Shown here one piece after another: positions 21,770-32,563 of a stretch of 64,000 bases of DNA; positions within the stretch are counted from its first letter, which is position 1, and each line of letters opens with the position of its first letter. The notes beneath the pieces are model-generated. The model was not told the DNA's origin. It did not search any database and saw only the letters and a list, made by a program, of their open reading frames with translations. This DNA is from Symbiodinium natans (lineage: Eukaryota; Sar; Dinophyceae; Suessiales; Symbiodiniaceae): assembly GCA_905221605.1 (NCBI GenBank), contig CAJNDS010002722.1, positions 122,501 through 186,500 on the forward strand, in the 5' to 3' direction. The translations under genes were made by a program, and so were the position numbers.

Positions 21770-22255
21770 TGGCTCCTGGGCCTGGAGGCCCCTGGAGGCC
21801 CCTGGAGGCCCCTGGAGGCCCTTGGCCACGAGGCCTCTGGAGCCCCTGCAGGCCCCTCAAGGCCCCTGCAAGCCCTGGAGGTCCGCTGAGGCCTTTCTGG
21901 AGGGCCTGGAGACCCCTGGAAGCCCGGAGGCTCCTGCAGACCCCTGAAGGCCCCTGAAGGCCCCTGGAACCCTGCGGAGGTCCCGAGAACTTGGAGGCCC
22001 GGTGGAGGGTCTGGAGGCCCCGAGGCCCCTTGGAGGCTCCTCCAAAATTCCTGAGCCTTGAAAATTCCTGCAAAGCTCGGATGTGGAGGTCCCTAGAGAC
22101 GCCTGGAGGCCCCTGGAGGCCCTGGGCTGCTGGGAGGCCCCGGAAACCGTGAAGGGTCGTGGAGGCCCCTGAGGGCCCTTGCAAGCCCGTGAGGTTCCTG
22201 GAGAGGCCCTTCAACCCTTTGGAGGCCCTTGGAGACCCTTGGAGGCCCTGCTAGC
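21770..22255. repeat. GGAGGCCCCT-type short-period satellite
   Basis: Degenerate repeats of about 9-11 bp built on CCTGGAGGCCC and variants over about 480 bp, GC-rich. ORFs on both strands (up to 159 codons, Gly/Pro/Leu-rich) are translations of the satellite. At 22290-22530 follow two diverged copies of 'gagaaggcccttcggcccagaccgtcccc' (given in part: 'cttcggcccagaccgtccc'). Confidence 0.8.
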
Positions 22256-22714
22256 CTGTCTTGGCCCCAAATAAGCCCCAGGCCGCAACCTATTCACGCC
22301 TCCTTTGCCTTATGGCCCCAGGCTGCAACCTACTCACGCTTGAGTTTTTCTATGAGAAGGCCCTTCGGCCCAGACCGTCCCCTTCGCAAAAACCTAAAAG
22401 GGGATCCTTAGCCTTATGGCCTCCCAAGTGAAAACCTTCTGGTCCCAGGTGACCCAGCGTTCATGCCCTGATATTTGCTATGAGAGGGCCCTTCGGCCCA
22501 GACCGTCCCCTGCGCAAAAACCTGGGGGGGGGGGGTCCTTAGCCAATCGCAAATGTCCCAAGCACTCTCAGTCTTTCCTCTGAACTGTTCGATGTTTGAG
22601 TTGTGAATGGTTGGCTTGGCTTGGGCTGGCTCCGGTTTGGTTCGCAATGAGTTGTGATTGGGTGGCCTTGGGGTGGGCATGTCTTCACACTATTGCGTTC
22701 AGCTGACCCGTGCT

Positions 22715-22885
22715 ACACCCTAAACCCTAAACCCTAAACCCTAAACCCTAAACCCTAAACCCTAAACCCTAAACCCTAAACCCTAAACCCTAAACCCTAA
22801 ACCCTAAACCCTAAACCCTAAACCCTAAACCCTAAACCTAAACCCTAAACCCTAAACCCTAGACCCTAAACCCTAAACCCTACAC
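22715..22885. repeat. CCCTAAA tract
   Basis: About 24 units ending in CTCTCAG, an apparent acceptor. The unique sequence after it (22888-22990) is open in several frames and may hold an exon; I could not choose a frame. Confidence 0.9.
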
Positions 22886-23519
22886 CCTCTCAGCCCACAT
22901 CATCAACAACTTGCAGAGTGGCACGCGGCGGCCTCGGCGTCCAAATCTGCCTGGACCTCTTTCACAGGCCCTCCCAGACCCCTAGAAGCCCTAAACCTTA
23001 AACCCTCAATCCTCAACCCCAAACCCTAAACAACCCAAAACCCCAAAAACCCGTAAACCCTAAACCCTAAACCCTAAACCCGAAACCCTAGACCCTAACC
23101 CTAAGCCCCAAGAATCCCTAAACCCTAAACCCAAAAAACCCCGCCCCAAACCCTGAACCCCGGGACCCTGGGCTCAAGCATCTCTCGAGGCCCTTGAAAC
23201 TGGGAGTGTCCCGCACATGAAAGCCGCTAAAGCTAAACCCTAAACCCTAAACCCTAAACCCTAGACCCTAGACCCTAAACCCTAATAAACCCCAAACCCT
23301 AATCCCAAAACCTTGAACCCTAAGCCCTAAACCCTAGACCTCTAGGACCCAGGGAGAGAGGAGGGAGAGACCCTCCCCTGCCCCCCTCTACCCCCCCCAA
23401 TCCCCACTCCCCCCCGCCCCGCGGCTCCCGCCCCTCCCCCCCCCCCCCCCGCCCCGCACTTAACAAAACGCAAAGAAAACAACCTAAACGCGAGTCCGCC
23501 CTGAACGCGCGAGATTTAG

Positions 23520-23800
23520 GGTTTAGGGTTTTAGGGTTTTAGGGTTTTAGGGTTTTAGGGTTTTAGGGTTTTAGGGTTTTAGGGTTTTAGGGTTTTAGGG
23601 TTTTAGGGTTTTAGGGTTTTAGGGTTTTTGGGCTTTAGGGTTTAAGGGTTTTAGGGTTTTAGGGTTGTAGGGTTGTAGGGTTTTAGGGTTTTAGGATTTT
23701 AGGGTTTTAGGGTTTTAGGGTTTTAGGGTTTTAGGGTTTTGGGGTTGTAGGGTTGTAGGGTTTTAGGGTTTTAGGGTTCTAGGGTTTTAGGGTTTTATCG
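23520..23800. repeat. TTTTAGGG octamer array
   Basis: More than 30 copies of TTTTAGGG with scattered variants (GTAGGGTT, TCTAGGGT). The 8-mer is the Chlamydomonas-type telomere unit; here it forms a pure block distinct from the heptamer tracts around it. Confidence 0.92.
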
Positions 23801-23843
23801 GGTCTAGGGTTGAGGGTTTAGGGCAGTTCCGGGGCCCTCTCAG

Positions 23844-24201
23844 GATCGAGCGCATCAAGCTGACCACGCCGATCCCGCCGAAGCTGCGCAAGCTGGCCAC
23901 TAGACCGAAATAGGGTTTAGGGTTTAGGGTTTAGAGTTTATATAGGGTTTAGGGTTCAGGGTTTAGGGTTAAGGTGCCCTGAACCATTAAAGCCTAAACC
24001 CTACATCCAAGGGACCCTGAAACCCTTAACATTCAACGTACTTGATCATCAAGTCCAGGGACCCTAAACCCCAAACTTTAAACCCTAAACTTTAAACCCT
24101 AAAACCCTAGACCTAAATCGGCCTTCAGTCCCTTGTTCTGTGCAATTCAGTGCTGGTCGCTCGGAGGTGCACATGGTGGCAGATTACTTTGGGCTCCACA
24201 G
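23844..24201 (+). CDS. Two exon islands of an unassigned gene
   Basis: Exon 23844-23895 after CTCTCAG reads IERIKLTTPIPPKLRKL and ends before a GC donor. Exon 24151-24201 after ATTCAG and before a GC donor is 51 nt and open; a phase-0 join would give CWSLGGAHGGRLLWAPQ, another frame EVHMVADYFGLH. Flanking telomeric tracts separate them. I do not recognise the protein. Confidence 0.4.
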
Positions 24202-24242
24202 GCACGGCGTGTGGGACTTCAGGCTGCAGGGCTCAGGGCTCC

Positions 24243-24320
24243 GGGTAGGGGGTAGGGGGTAGGGGGTAGGGGGTAGGGGGTAAGGGGGTAGGGGGTAGGG
24301 GGTAGGGGGTAGGGGGTATG
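24243..24320. repeat. GGGGGTA tandem array
   Basis: About 11 copies of the heptamer GGGGGTA, a G-rich telomere-like variant. Confidence 0.9.
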
Positions 24321-24464
24321 GGTTTAGGGTCCTACCCCCGAACTCTCAGGCCGAAACCCTAAATCCTGCGCCCTAAACCTCCGGGTATTTGGCGTAATGG
24401 GATGGAAGGGGATTTGGGCTTCAGGCAGGACGATTGAGATTTGGAGCTTAGGCCCTTTTCTTGG

Positions 24465-24552
24465 TCATAGTTGGGTAAAATTTTACATTTTTAAGGGTAC
24501 TTAAACCCAATAAGGAATAACAATTTAAACTTTTCACATTATCCCAACCATG
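24465..24552. mobile_element. Foldback family TCATAGTTGGGTAA
   Basis: About 90 bp with ends 'tcatagttgggtaa' and 'ttatcccaaccatga'; internal 'gtacttaaacccaataagga'. Two further copies: 38171-38259 and 40651-40739. Confidence 0.8.
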
Positions 24553-24823
24553 AACTAGTTTTCGGGTGCAGGGTTTTGGGGCTTTCGGGTTTGGGGTTTA
24601 GGGTTTAGGTTCCCTCGAGAAACCCTGAAACCGAAAACTGCATATGCTGCAAGGAATAGAGTGCGGTTAGGGTTTAGGGTTTAGGGTTTATAGGGCTCAG
24701 GGTTTAGGATTGAGAGTTTCGGGTCGTCGGGTTTCACTCAGAGGCAGAAATCACGGGCAATCGGCACCGTGCGCCCCGGCACTCTTTGTCTGGCAAGCCC
24801 TTGCCTACCTCCTTGAATCACTA

Positions 24824-24977
24824 CTACTTGCTTAAGAACCACCCATAAGACAGAACATACTCTTCCTCATAAGGGCTATATAAAGGCGTGTCTTTATTCG
24901 AAATTAGAAATAAAATATATCCGTTCTTTTAAGCTTTTGTTTGTCTTCGTTATGTTGGGTGGTTCTTGAGCAAGTAG
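24824..24977. mobile_element. Foldback family CTACTTGCTTAAGAACC
   Basis: Ends 'ctacttgcttaagaacca' and 'tggttcttgagcaagtag' form an inverted pair about 18 bp long. AT-rich interior. The minus-strand ORF 24894-25169 runs through this element and is not supported. A relative is at 59546-59663, and an end-like piece lies in transporter intron 6. Confidence 0.8.
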
Positions 24978-25240
24978 ATGAACCTTCTTTACTGTTTTGA
25001 GTTCTAGGTTCCCTATATTAGGTAAGTAGCCCAAAAAGTATGTACTTTTTTTCCCCTTTGTCACTGGAAACTCTTGGATCAGGCCGGCAAGTACGATCCC
25101 AGAAGGATCGGAGCAGTCACCCATGCAACGCGCAAGAATCGGCGCTTTCCGGAAGCCGAATCCTGACAAGTAGATCTACACCCTTAACCCTAAACCCCGA
25201 ACCCTGAACCCTAAAGCCTAAACCCTAAACCCTTAACCTC

Positions 25241-26206
25241 ATTGTGGAGCCAGACTGGGTATGTTTCTGCAGCTGCCAAGCTCCAACTTCCGAGAGCACG
25301 ATGCCAAATCAGGAGATCCATGCCATGTTTTCACCTAGAGCTACCTTGGACTCCGTAGGCCCATGGGGCATTTTCTATTTTCTCTGATTGGGTTTAAGAG
25401 GATCATGTCAGGAATACTCTTTTTTTTGTTTGAAGGGCCATCCTAGTGAAATAGTTATAGTAGCATAGGACGTAGATGATCCAATTTTAGGGGTGCTACT
25501 TAGGCCTATCGTTGCAGACATTCTTTTGGGAGCCATCGCAGCAGGTGCTGGCGTGAGTCAGCTTTTCCATGTCAGGTGCACATGCTTATGGATGCTGCTG
25601 CTGGCAGTGAAGCAGGCAGTCTGAATAAGGGGCTGAAGGGCGCGGGCGCAGCGGGACAAGATGCGCGGCGCGCGCGTACGCCTGCCGTGAAGTTCGAGGA
25701 TGGGTCCGTCAGCAGCAGCCGCAGCCGCAGCAGCAGCCGCAGCAGCAGTAGCAGCAGCAGCCGTAGCAGGCCTACAGGATTTCAGCTGTCAGCTTCTGTG
25801 ACGCCAGTGGTTCATGAAGATGGGGCCTCCGAAGACGCTCTTCTGACAGCAATGCGCCAGGAATGGATGAACGGCCTCGTGCTGGAGCTGGCCATGCGCC
25901 TCACAGATCCACAGGCGGCCGAAGCTGTCGCTGCAGTGATGGGGCTGGAGGACAAAACGTTTCTTGGGGCTACTTGGAAATATTTTTAGTTTTTGGGTGC
26001 TATAATGCCTAAGAAGCAGCAAAAAGAAAGGATTCTTGCTAGGGTTCCAAGTTCAGTATAACCCTAAACCCTAAACCCTGAACCCTATACCCTAAACCCT
26101 AAACCCTAGGTTCGTCGACTCCTTCTCGCACCCGGCCAGCATGTTTTTCCAGTACGTGCCCAGCAGCATCGAGGTGTGCGTTGGGCAGCTGACTGAGTCT
26201 TGGTAG
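25241..26206 (+). CDS. Partial Ser/Arg-rich protein gene, 4 exons
   Basis: Not recognised. Exons 25241(?)-25354 (ends QEIHAMFSPRATLDS), 25518-25544 (TFFWEPSQQ), 25576-25958 (VHMLMDAAAG, then an RS-type run SSSRSRSSSRSSSSSSSRSR, ending MGLEDKT), 26110-26206 (FVDSFSHPASMFFQYVPSSIE... TAG). Introns 25355-25517 (GT-AG, introner), 25545-25575 (31 bp, GTGCTGG...GTCAG, flanked by CAGGTGC repeats) and 25959-26109 (GT-AG, introner with telomeric insert). Phases close throughout. The 5' end is lost in a telomeric tract (25180-25235). A GT at 26173 could be a donor to a further exon. Confidence 0.6.
25355..25517 (+). mobile_element. Introner family TAGGCCCTTGGGAC, uninterrupted copy
   Basis: Starts 'gtaggcccatggggcatttt' and contains 'attgggtttaagaggatcat' and 'gaagggccatcctagtgaaa'. 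It serves as the empty-site comparison for transporter intron 5990-6367. Confidence 0.7.
25959..26109 (+). mobile_element. Introner family TACTTGGAAAT with telomeric insert at its 3' end
   Basis: Starts GTTTCTTGG, then 'ggctacttggaaatattttt' and 'gctagggttccaagttcagtat'-like arm (shared with 5728-5886), then about 47 bp of CCCTAAA repeat ending CCCTAG, whose AG is the acceptor before GTTCGTC. In the other copy the element ends TATAG directly. Confidence 0.72.
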
Positions 26207-26212
26207 CCCAGC

Positions 26213-26303
26213 TTAGGGTTTAGGGTTTAGGGTTTAGGGTTTAGGGTTTAGGGTTTAGGGTTTAGGGTTCAGGGTTTAGGGTTTAGGGTTTAGGGTTTAG
26301 GGT
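26213..26303. repeat. TTTAGGG tract
   Basis: About 12 units following the last exon of the Ser/Arg-rich gene. Confidence 0.95.
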
Positions 26304-26314
26304 GGTTCAAGGTT

Positions 26315-26710
26315 CCCTTAAAAAGGTAACCAACCCCAAAAAAAGGGTGCCCTTATGATGATATGGTTGCTGGCCTACCAAGGAGTTGTGGCCCGATCGT
26401 GCGGCCTCTCATCTCCAAGGTTGCCGTTTCATCGCCACTCCGCAGCTTCCGCCTGGACTCTAGGATGCCCAGTAGTACCCTTCTTCCCTTTTTGGGGGGG
26501 TCTAGGTTCCCTTATAAACCCCTTTAAGCAAAAAAAGGCACCCGTTTTTTTCAGCCTTGGTGTACTGGGCAGCCTAGGACTGGTGCTGGACGAGAAACTT
26601 GGTAGCCCATTGGTACCCTTTACCCTTTTTTGGGCTATAGGGGTCCCCTTATGAAGTACCCAACCCCCAAAAAAAAAGGGTGCCCGGATTAGAACACGGC
26701 TACTGGGCTA
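26315..26710. mobile_element. Cluster of three foldback-family relatives
   Basis: 26461-26577 is a clear CCCAGTAG...TACTGGGC element. 26315-26390 and 26590-26710 are related elements with 'cccttatgatgatatggttg' or 'cccaacccccaaaaaaaaag' and 'ggctactgggctaccgagg' ends; 48109-48222 is a further copy of the last type. Confidence 0.65.
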
Positions 26711-27720
26711 CCGAGGAAATCAGGCTCAGTTTTGGGTAGGGCCCAGGAGCCCACCCTCGCAGGACAAGTGAGCCACTTCATCATCGCCTGCGACCCATCA
26801 CGATGCCCAATGACGGTACGACTTGCATTGGTCAAGCTCAGGGTCAGCTGCGCTCCGGACGTTGACGCTTGCTGCAACATGCCCCCGTTCAAAGCTGGGG
26901 GGTGTGATTGAGTTTGCTGGCTGGAGTTGCTACAGTCACAGAAAAAGAGGGAACAGCCTCTAGATTTAGTTGACACTCCTGTTTCTGCCCATTCAGTGCA
27001 AGCGGCAATGCTTACAAGCCTGAAGCTGGCTTGTGGGTCCATGTGCCCATATTAGAAAAGTATATCTTTGGCCCTACTAAACAAACACACCTTGAAGGCC
27101 CAAGCAGATAGACTATACGGGCACACGGACCCTTAGGGTGGGTGTGTGTGTGTGTGTGCGTGTGTACGGAAGCGAAGCGTCTTTCCCGTTCTTCCCCACA
27201 CGGATCTGCGTGCCGTGTTGCGAGCGGGTACTTCTGTGTCACGAATCCTCTCGGATGGAACCAAGGCATCCAGCAGTCTGGCTATTGGTTTGTGCGCAAC
27301 ACTGGGGCTTCGCAGGCATGTAACCATACAAATTCGAGAGTCCTGAGTATATCTTGCATGAATAAGAGCCAATTCCTCACCTCGGCGGTGTCGCATCGAT
27401 GCTGATGCTGACCCCCGAGCCGCGAGCACACGAAGTGCCACCGCGTGACCTACAAAAGGCATGCGGGCGTCTGCCGCCCTGCGCTGTGCCGAGCTCTTTC
27501 TCCACTCTCCTCAACCCCTGCTGTTTGGTGCCTGTGCAAGTAGCGTACCTCCAGTGTCCAGTACACGGCGATTCGGCTCCGCCGCTCCTAAATCATGCAT
27601 ATGCCCATCTGAACCCTTTGTCCGACGACGTACAATGTAAATCAACGCATCAGAATAGGACGCATCAAAACAAACGACCCCAACTTCTAAGCCCTAAACC
27701 CTAAACCCTAAACCCTAAAT
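26711..27720. other. 1-kb unique segment, no confident gene
   Basis: Free of long telomeric tracts except its last 30 bp. It holds a (GT)12 microsatellite (27139-27162). ORFs of about 60-117 codons exist on both strands without recognisable features; a + frame at about 26770-26910 and a minus frame at 26689-27042 are both open, so I cannot assign coding. Confidence 0.5.
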
Positions 27721-27725
27721 CGCAG

Positions 27726-30700
27726 GAATGTGGACAAAGAGGAAGGCGAAGAGAAGAAGGCGGACTCCACAACGTTTTCGGTTTTGGCCTTTTTTGGTCC
27801 CTAAATCTGAACCCAGAGAGGGCCATTGTTGCTTTTTTTGTGCGGTGTGTGCCAGATGGCCCTGTAAACCTCCTGAAACGTTTTCGTTTTTAAAGCCCTA
27901 AGCCCTAAGCCCTCCCTAAACCCTAAACCCTAAACCCTAAACCCTAAACCCTAAACCCTAAGCCCTAAGCCCTAAGCCCTCTTGAGAAGAAGTCTGCCCC
28001 TTTCAGCCCACTTGAGGCGCTCAGAGTCCGAAGCCCAGAAGCCCGAAGCCCAAAAACATGCGAAGCTCTCATGCCTTGGTGGTTTAGGGTTTAGGGTTTA
28101 GGGTTTAGGGTTTAGGGTTTAGGGTTTAGGGTTTAGGGTTTAGGGTTTAGGGTTTAGGGTTTAGGCTCAAGGTAGTTTCGGGCTCAAGGGTTCACCCAGA
28201 AGCCCTGAAACCGTTAAAAACCGGAAACGCTCAAATCCGAACCCTGGACCCTTCAAGCCGCCTGCCTGCAAAAACCCTAAACCCTAAACCCTAAACCCTA
28301 AACCCAAAAGAGGCCACGATGACCTTGCTGAAGATGCCGCAGACGCGCATCCCTGTCGGGGGGACCTGGCAGTTGTGCTGGTGGTGGAACCCTAAACCCT
28401 AAACCCTAAACCCTAAACCCTAAACCCTAAACCCTAAACCCTAAACCCTAAACCCTAAACCCTAAACCCTAAACCCTACAGGGGCTTGAGGGCAGATCTC
28501 CATCCTGTAGAGAATAAGGGCTGATCTCCATCCTGCAGGGAAGTTCGTCCTTTTCGTTGCGGTTTGAAGACCACTTCAGCCTCTTAAAGGGTCCTATATC
28601 ACCCTAGGATCCTTTCTTGAATGCCACCTACCAAGTCAACACGACCATGCAAGGCGCTCGTGAATCGGGTCGTCCGTTTCCCCTGGCGCAAAGGCGTAGA
28701 CCTTGTTCGGTTTAGGGTTTAGGGTCTAGGGTCTAGGGTCTAGGGCTTAGGGCTTGGGGTCGTTTAGGGCTTAGGGCTTAGGGTTTAGGGTATACAGCAG
28801 TATCTCCGGAGTGCAAGAGGCGCGGGGGATTCCCCGGGGGATAATTGCCCCTCGCACGGTTTCACGGTAACCCGAATCCCCCTAAACCCTGAGCCCTAAA
28901 CCCTGAGCCCTAAACCCTAAACCCTAAGCCCTAAACCCTAAAGCCTAAACCCTAAACCCTATCGTTCTAGGAAGGTTCTGGGTGCTAGGGGGGCCCGCGG
29001 ACCTAGGTCTCTGTCCGGGTTCTCAGGGAGTCGGGTGCGTCGCAGCTACGGGGGGTCACAATCCCCCCTCTTTTTTTGGGGAAAACCCTAAACCCTAAAC
29101 CCTAAACCCTAAATTTCAATCCTGAGCCCTAAACCCGAAATAGAGGCACGGAATGAGCGTTTAGGGTGGGTTGCGGGCGAGTTTGTTAGCGTGTAGGGTT
29201 AAGGCTAGGGCTCCTAGAACGTCAGGAAAGGTTTGATAGGGCTCAGTGCTCTGTGGGATAGGGGTTTTTCTAGCGCTGACAAGGCTTTCTGGGACAAACC
29301 CTAAACCCTTATGAACCAAGGGCCCCTGTTTGCAGCAACGCAAAGGCCCGGACACTATCGGTAATTTGCGCGGAGCTGGACGATGAGGCGCGGCCCTGTC
29401 CTTCGTGCAACAGATTAGGAGCTCGGTTTAGGGCTTAGGTGTTAACAGAATAGGGGCTCGGTTTACGGGGTTAAACCCTAAACCCCAAACCCTAAACCCT
29501 AAACCCTAAGCCCTAAGCCCTAAACCCTAAACCCTAAACCCTAAACCCTAAACCCTAAACCCTAAACCCTAAACCCTAAACCCTAAACCCTAAACCCTAA
29601 ACCCTAAACCCTAAACCCTAAACCCTAAACCCTAAACCCTAAACCCTAAACCCTAATCCTAAACCGTTTTCGGGTTTAGGGTTCAGAGTTTAGGGTTTAG
29701 GTGTTAGAGTTTAGGGAGGGCATTTTCGGGTTTAGTGGCCCTCTGCTCTGTCCGCTCTTTTGTGGTCTGTTGTGGGGGTCCTATGATGCCGGGAATCCTG
29801 CTTATGCTAACGGGCCTTTGACAGGTTACCAAATAAAAGAGAAGAATGGAACAGAACCTCAATTGCAGATAGCTGGTACGTCACAGGAACCTTCTACATG
29901 AAATCTTCAGCCTGAAGCAACTGCCAAGCCCTAGGCAAAGGCAAAAGTTAGGGATCTAAAGCCTACACCCTAAACTCAGGCTCTCTTTTCATCTCTTACC
30001 CAACGCCTGAGGACAGGCAGCCAGTTCAGTTGCAGAGGAAGGCGGCTGAGGGACCAGGCGCGTGGTGCAAGTCAACCCCGAACCCTTAAACCCTAAACCC
30101 TTTGAGGGTTTTGGGGCTTTTGGGGTCCGCTTGACTGGGTATTAGGGGCTTACGCTGGTCCACACCTTCGTTTCCGACGCTGTGTGTATATACAACTTCA
30201 ACCCTAAGCCCAACGCCCTATAAAAGAGCACACACACATATATATATATATGTATATATTGTATTTATATACACACACACATAAATATGCAGAGCGTGTG
30301 TGTGTGTGTGTGTGTGTGTGCGGACTAAGAGGGGCGGGGGGGTGCTAGGACCAAATTTTCAAGTGCTGTCACCAACTAAGTTGCGAGGGGGTGGAGGGCG
30401 GGGGGGAACCTCCACCGCCTGCCTTTGCAAGATGGTTTAGGATTGGGGGTTTAGGGATATATACCTTTACACCCTAAACCCTAAACCCTAAACCCTAAAC
30501 CCTAAACCCTAAACCCTAAACCCTAAACCCTAAACCCTAAACCCTAAACCCTAAACCCTAAACCCTAAACCCTAAACCCTAAACCCAATATGTATTCAGA
30601 GATGAAGCAGTCCAAGTATTCGAAGCCTTCAGCCCTGAGGCGCCTGTGGCCCCCGGCCCCTGTTAGGGTTAAAAGGGTCTTGCTGTTTGGATGCGGCGGC

Positions 30701-32500
30701 TTCTCGATCTCAACCGGAACATGAACACAGCTGTCTGAAGACATTGCAATATTGTATGTGTATATATATATATATGTATAGGGTATGTGTGCATTTGTGC
30801 ATGGATGTAATGTAATGTAGTGTAGTGTAATGTAATGTACTGTAGTGTACTGTAATGTAATGCATTTTAATGTAATGTAATGTACTGTAATGTAGTGTAA
30901 TGTAGTGTAATGTAGTGCAATGTAATGTAATGTAATGCAATGCAATGCTATGCAATGTAATGTGATGTCATGTCATATGATGTGATGTGATGTGGTGTGG
31001 TGAGGTGTGGTGTGGTGTGATATGGTGTGATATGGTGTGATATGGTGTGATGTGGTGTGATGTGATGTGATGTGATGTGATGTGAAATGTACTTATGCAT
31101 GTATTTACCTGCAGGTTCATGAATAGCTGTAGCTCCCGAATGGCCCAATGGATACGACAAAGAGGCTCAGCCTCTCATTCCTTGGTTTCCTAACCCTAAG
31201 CCCTACCCTAAACCAGAACCCTAAGCCCGAAACCCAATGCCCTAAACCCTAAACCCTAAACCCTAAACCCTAAACCCTAAACCCTAAACCCTAAACCCTA
31301 AACCCTAAACCCTAAAGCCGAAGCCCTAGCCCGAACGCCTTCGCAAGAGAACTGAGGCCCTTAAAGCGTGATTCACCTCCAAAGGTGAGCAGGATCCGGG
31401 CCCGGAAAGGCGAAGCCTGAAGCTCTAAACCCTCGTTTAGGGTTTCGGGTTTTGGGGTTTAGGGTGTAGGGTTTAGGGTTTAGGGTTTAGGGTTTAGGGT
31501 GTAGGGTGTAGGGTGTAGGGTTTGGGTCCCAGCCCTGAATCCTAGAGCAGCCCGGCCAGACAGCAGCGGTTCCCTGTCCTCGTCTACCCCTGGCAGGTTT
31601 AGGTTTAGGGTTCAGGGTTTAGGGTTCAGGGTTTAGGGTTTAGGGTTTAGGGTTTCGGGTTTCGGGTTTAGGGTTTAGGGTTCCGGGCTTCGGGTTTAGG
31701 GTTTAGGGTTTAGGGTGGTGTGGCCAGCCTGGGCAGGTGCTGACGAAGGTAATGCTGGCGCGTGTTAGGGTTTCGGGTTAGGGTCTCGGGCTGTAACCCA
31801 AGGACTGGTTTAGGGTTTAGGGTTTAGTTTAGGGGCTGGACAAATATAACATATCCCAAGGCGCTACACGCTACACCCAAGCCCAGAACCTTAGTTCAAA
31901 GGGCCCCAAAACCCTAAACCCCACCCTAAACCCTAAACCCTAAACCCTAAACCCTAAACCCTAAACCCTAAACCCTAAACCCTAAACCCTAAACCCTAAA
32001 CCCTAATCCTTTTATAGGGTTCTTGAGGTTCAACGGGGGTTATGTAACCCAAGGTTTCCTAATACTCACCACTGCTCCCCAAGGCTCCCGAAGCTTCCCT
32101 AAGGTTCCCTAGGTACCTACCCCCCTAGTAGCCCCCTCCCTTAAGAAGCTTAGAAACTGAACCTTAAACCCCAAATCCCGTAAACCCTCATCCCAAAACA
32201 CAAAACCAGAAACCCCGAAATCGAGCTCGGAGTAGGGCCCAGTTTGAAGTTGTATCCTTTGCCCTGGGGTTCCCTTTTGCAATAGGAACTGACCAGCCCG
32301 AAAAGGGTCTAGGGTTTAGGGTGTAGGGCTTAGGGCTTAGGGCTTAGGGTTTAGGGTTTAGGGTTTAGGGTTCAGGGTTTAGGGTTTAGGGTTTAGGGTT
32401 TAGGGTTTAGGGTGCGTCCTATTCTGCTGCGTTACAAGGTTTCTTGGCAGGTGAGGTGGCGTCCTCCGTCCCCCTGCCCTCGCAGCTCCTGCATGGGCAG
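27726..32500 (+). CDS. Scattered exon-like islands of unassigned gene(s)
   Basis: Short unique segments bounded by AG and GC/GT sites between telomeric tracts: 27726-27770 (NVDKEEGEEKKADSTT or another frame), about 28306-28355 (ATMTLLKMPQTRIPVG), about 29366-29412 (ELDDEARPCPSCN, a CxxC pair), 30600-30655 (DEAVQVFEAFSPEAPVAP), about 31735-31765 (VLTKVMLAR), 32451-32500 (EVASSVPLPSQLLHGQ). I cannot link them by phase or name the product; they may belong to more than one gene. Confidence 0.3.
27915..29660. repeat. Series of telomeric tracts
   Basis: CCCTAAA at 27913-27980 (ending in CCCTAAG variants), TTTAGGG at 28082-28166, CCCTAAA at 28274-28305, 28388-28480, 28925-28962, 29084-29114 and 29473-29656 (about 25 units). 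The unique intervals (28490-28700, 28980-29080) show no gene; the 29161-29355 minus ORF is unsupported. Confidence 0.9.
29661..30467. other. Spacer with microsatellites
   Basis: Unique sequence, short telomeric fragments, then AT- and AC/GT-dinucleotide runs at 30228-30320 ((AT)n, (AC)n, (GT)11). A 66-codon ORF at 29701-29901 has no recognisable feature. Confidence 0.6.
30468..30586. repeat. CCCTAAA tract
   Basis: About 17 perfect units ending 13 nt before the exon island at 30600. Confidence 0.95.
30805..31088. repeat. TGTAATG / TGTGATG pentamer microsatellite
   Basis: About 280 bp of mixed pentamers: TGTAA, TGTAG and TGCAA units in the first half, TGTGA and TGTGG units in the second. The minus-strand ORFs rich in His, Tyr and Thr are translations of it. 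Confidence 0.9.
31240..32010. repeat. Telomeric tracts with GTTTCGG/GTGTAGG variants
   Basis: CCCTAAA at 31242-31316, mixed TTTAGGG/TGTAGGG at 31437-31530, TTTAGGG/TTCAGGG/TTCGGGT at 31600-31715, and CCCTAAA at 31920-32006. Confidence 0.9.
32011..32150. mobile_element. Foldback family CTTAAGGGAG, worn copy
   Basis: 'ggttatgtaacccaaggttt' and 'cccctcccttaagaagc' match features of the clearer copy at 52242-52366. Confidence 0.5.
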
Positions 32501-32518
32501 GCCTGGGCCCAGCCAAGC

Positions 32519-32524
32519 CCCCAC

Positions 32525-32555
<31 letters not shown>

Positions 32556-32563
32556 AAAAAAAA
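32519..32563. repeat. C-run followed by A-run
   Basis: About 24 C broken only at its start, followed by about 19 A, ahead of a CCCTAAA/CCCTGAA tract (32570-32805). A poly(A)-like run beside a spliced-leader relic could be a scar of a reverse-transcribed message, but it is upstream rather than downstream of the leader. Confidence 0.6.

Noticed and set aside
21735-22214. 159-codon minus-strand ORF
   Set aside because: Low-complexity translation of the GGAGGCCCCT satellite, with ORFs on both strands.
23520-23800. CRISPR array
   Set aside because: Regular short repeats without unique spacers; it is a tandem telomere-variant array in a eukaryotic genome.
24151-24201. R3H-domain exon
   Set aside because: EVHMVADYFGLH recalls an R3H helix, but the phase of the preceding exon selects a different frame.
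26689-27042. 117-codon minus-strand ORF as a gene
   Set aside because: No splice pattern, motif or coding bias could be seen, and all other genes here run on the + strand.
30565-31160. His/Tyr/Thr-rich minus-strand ORFs
   Set aside because: Products of the TGTAATG/TGTGATG microsatellite.
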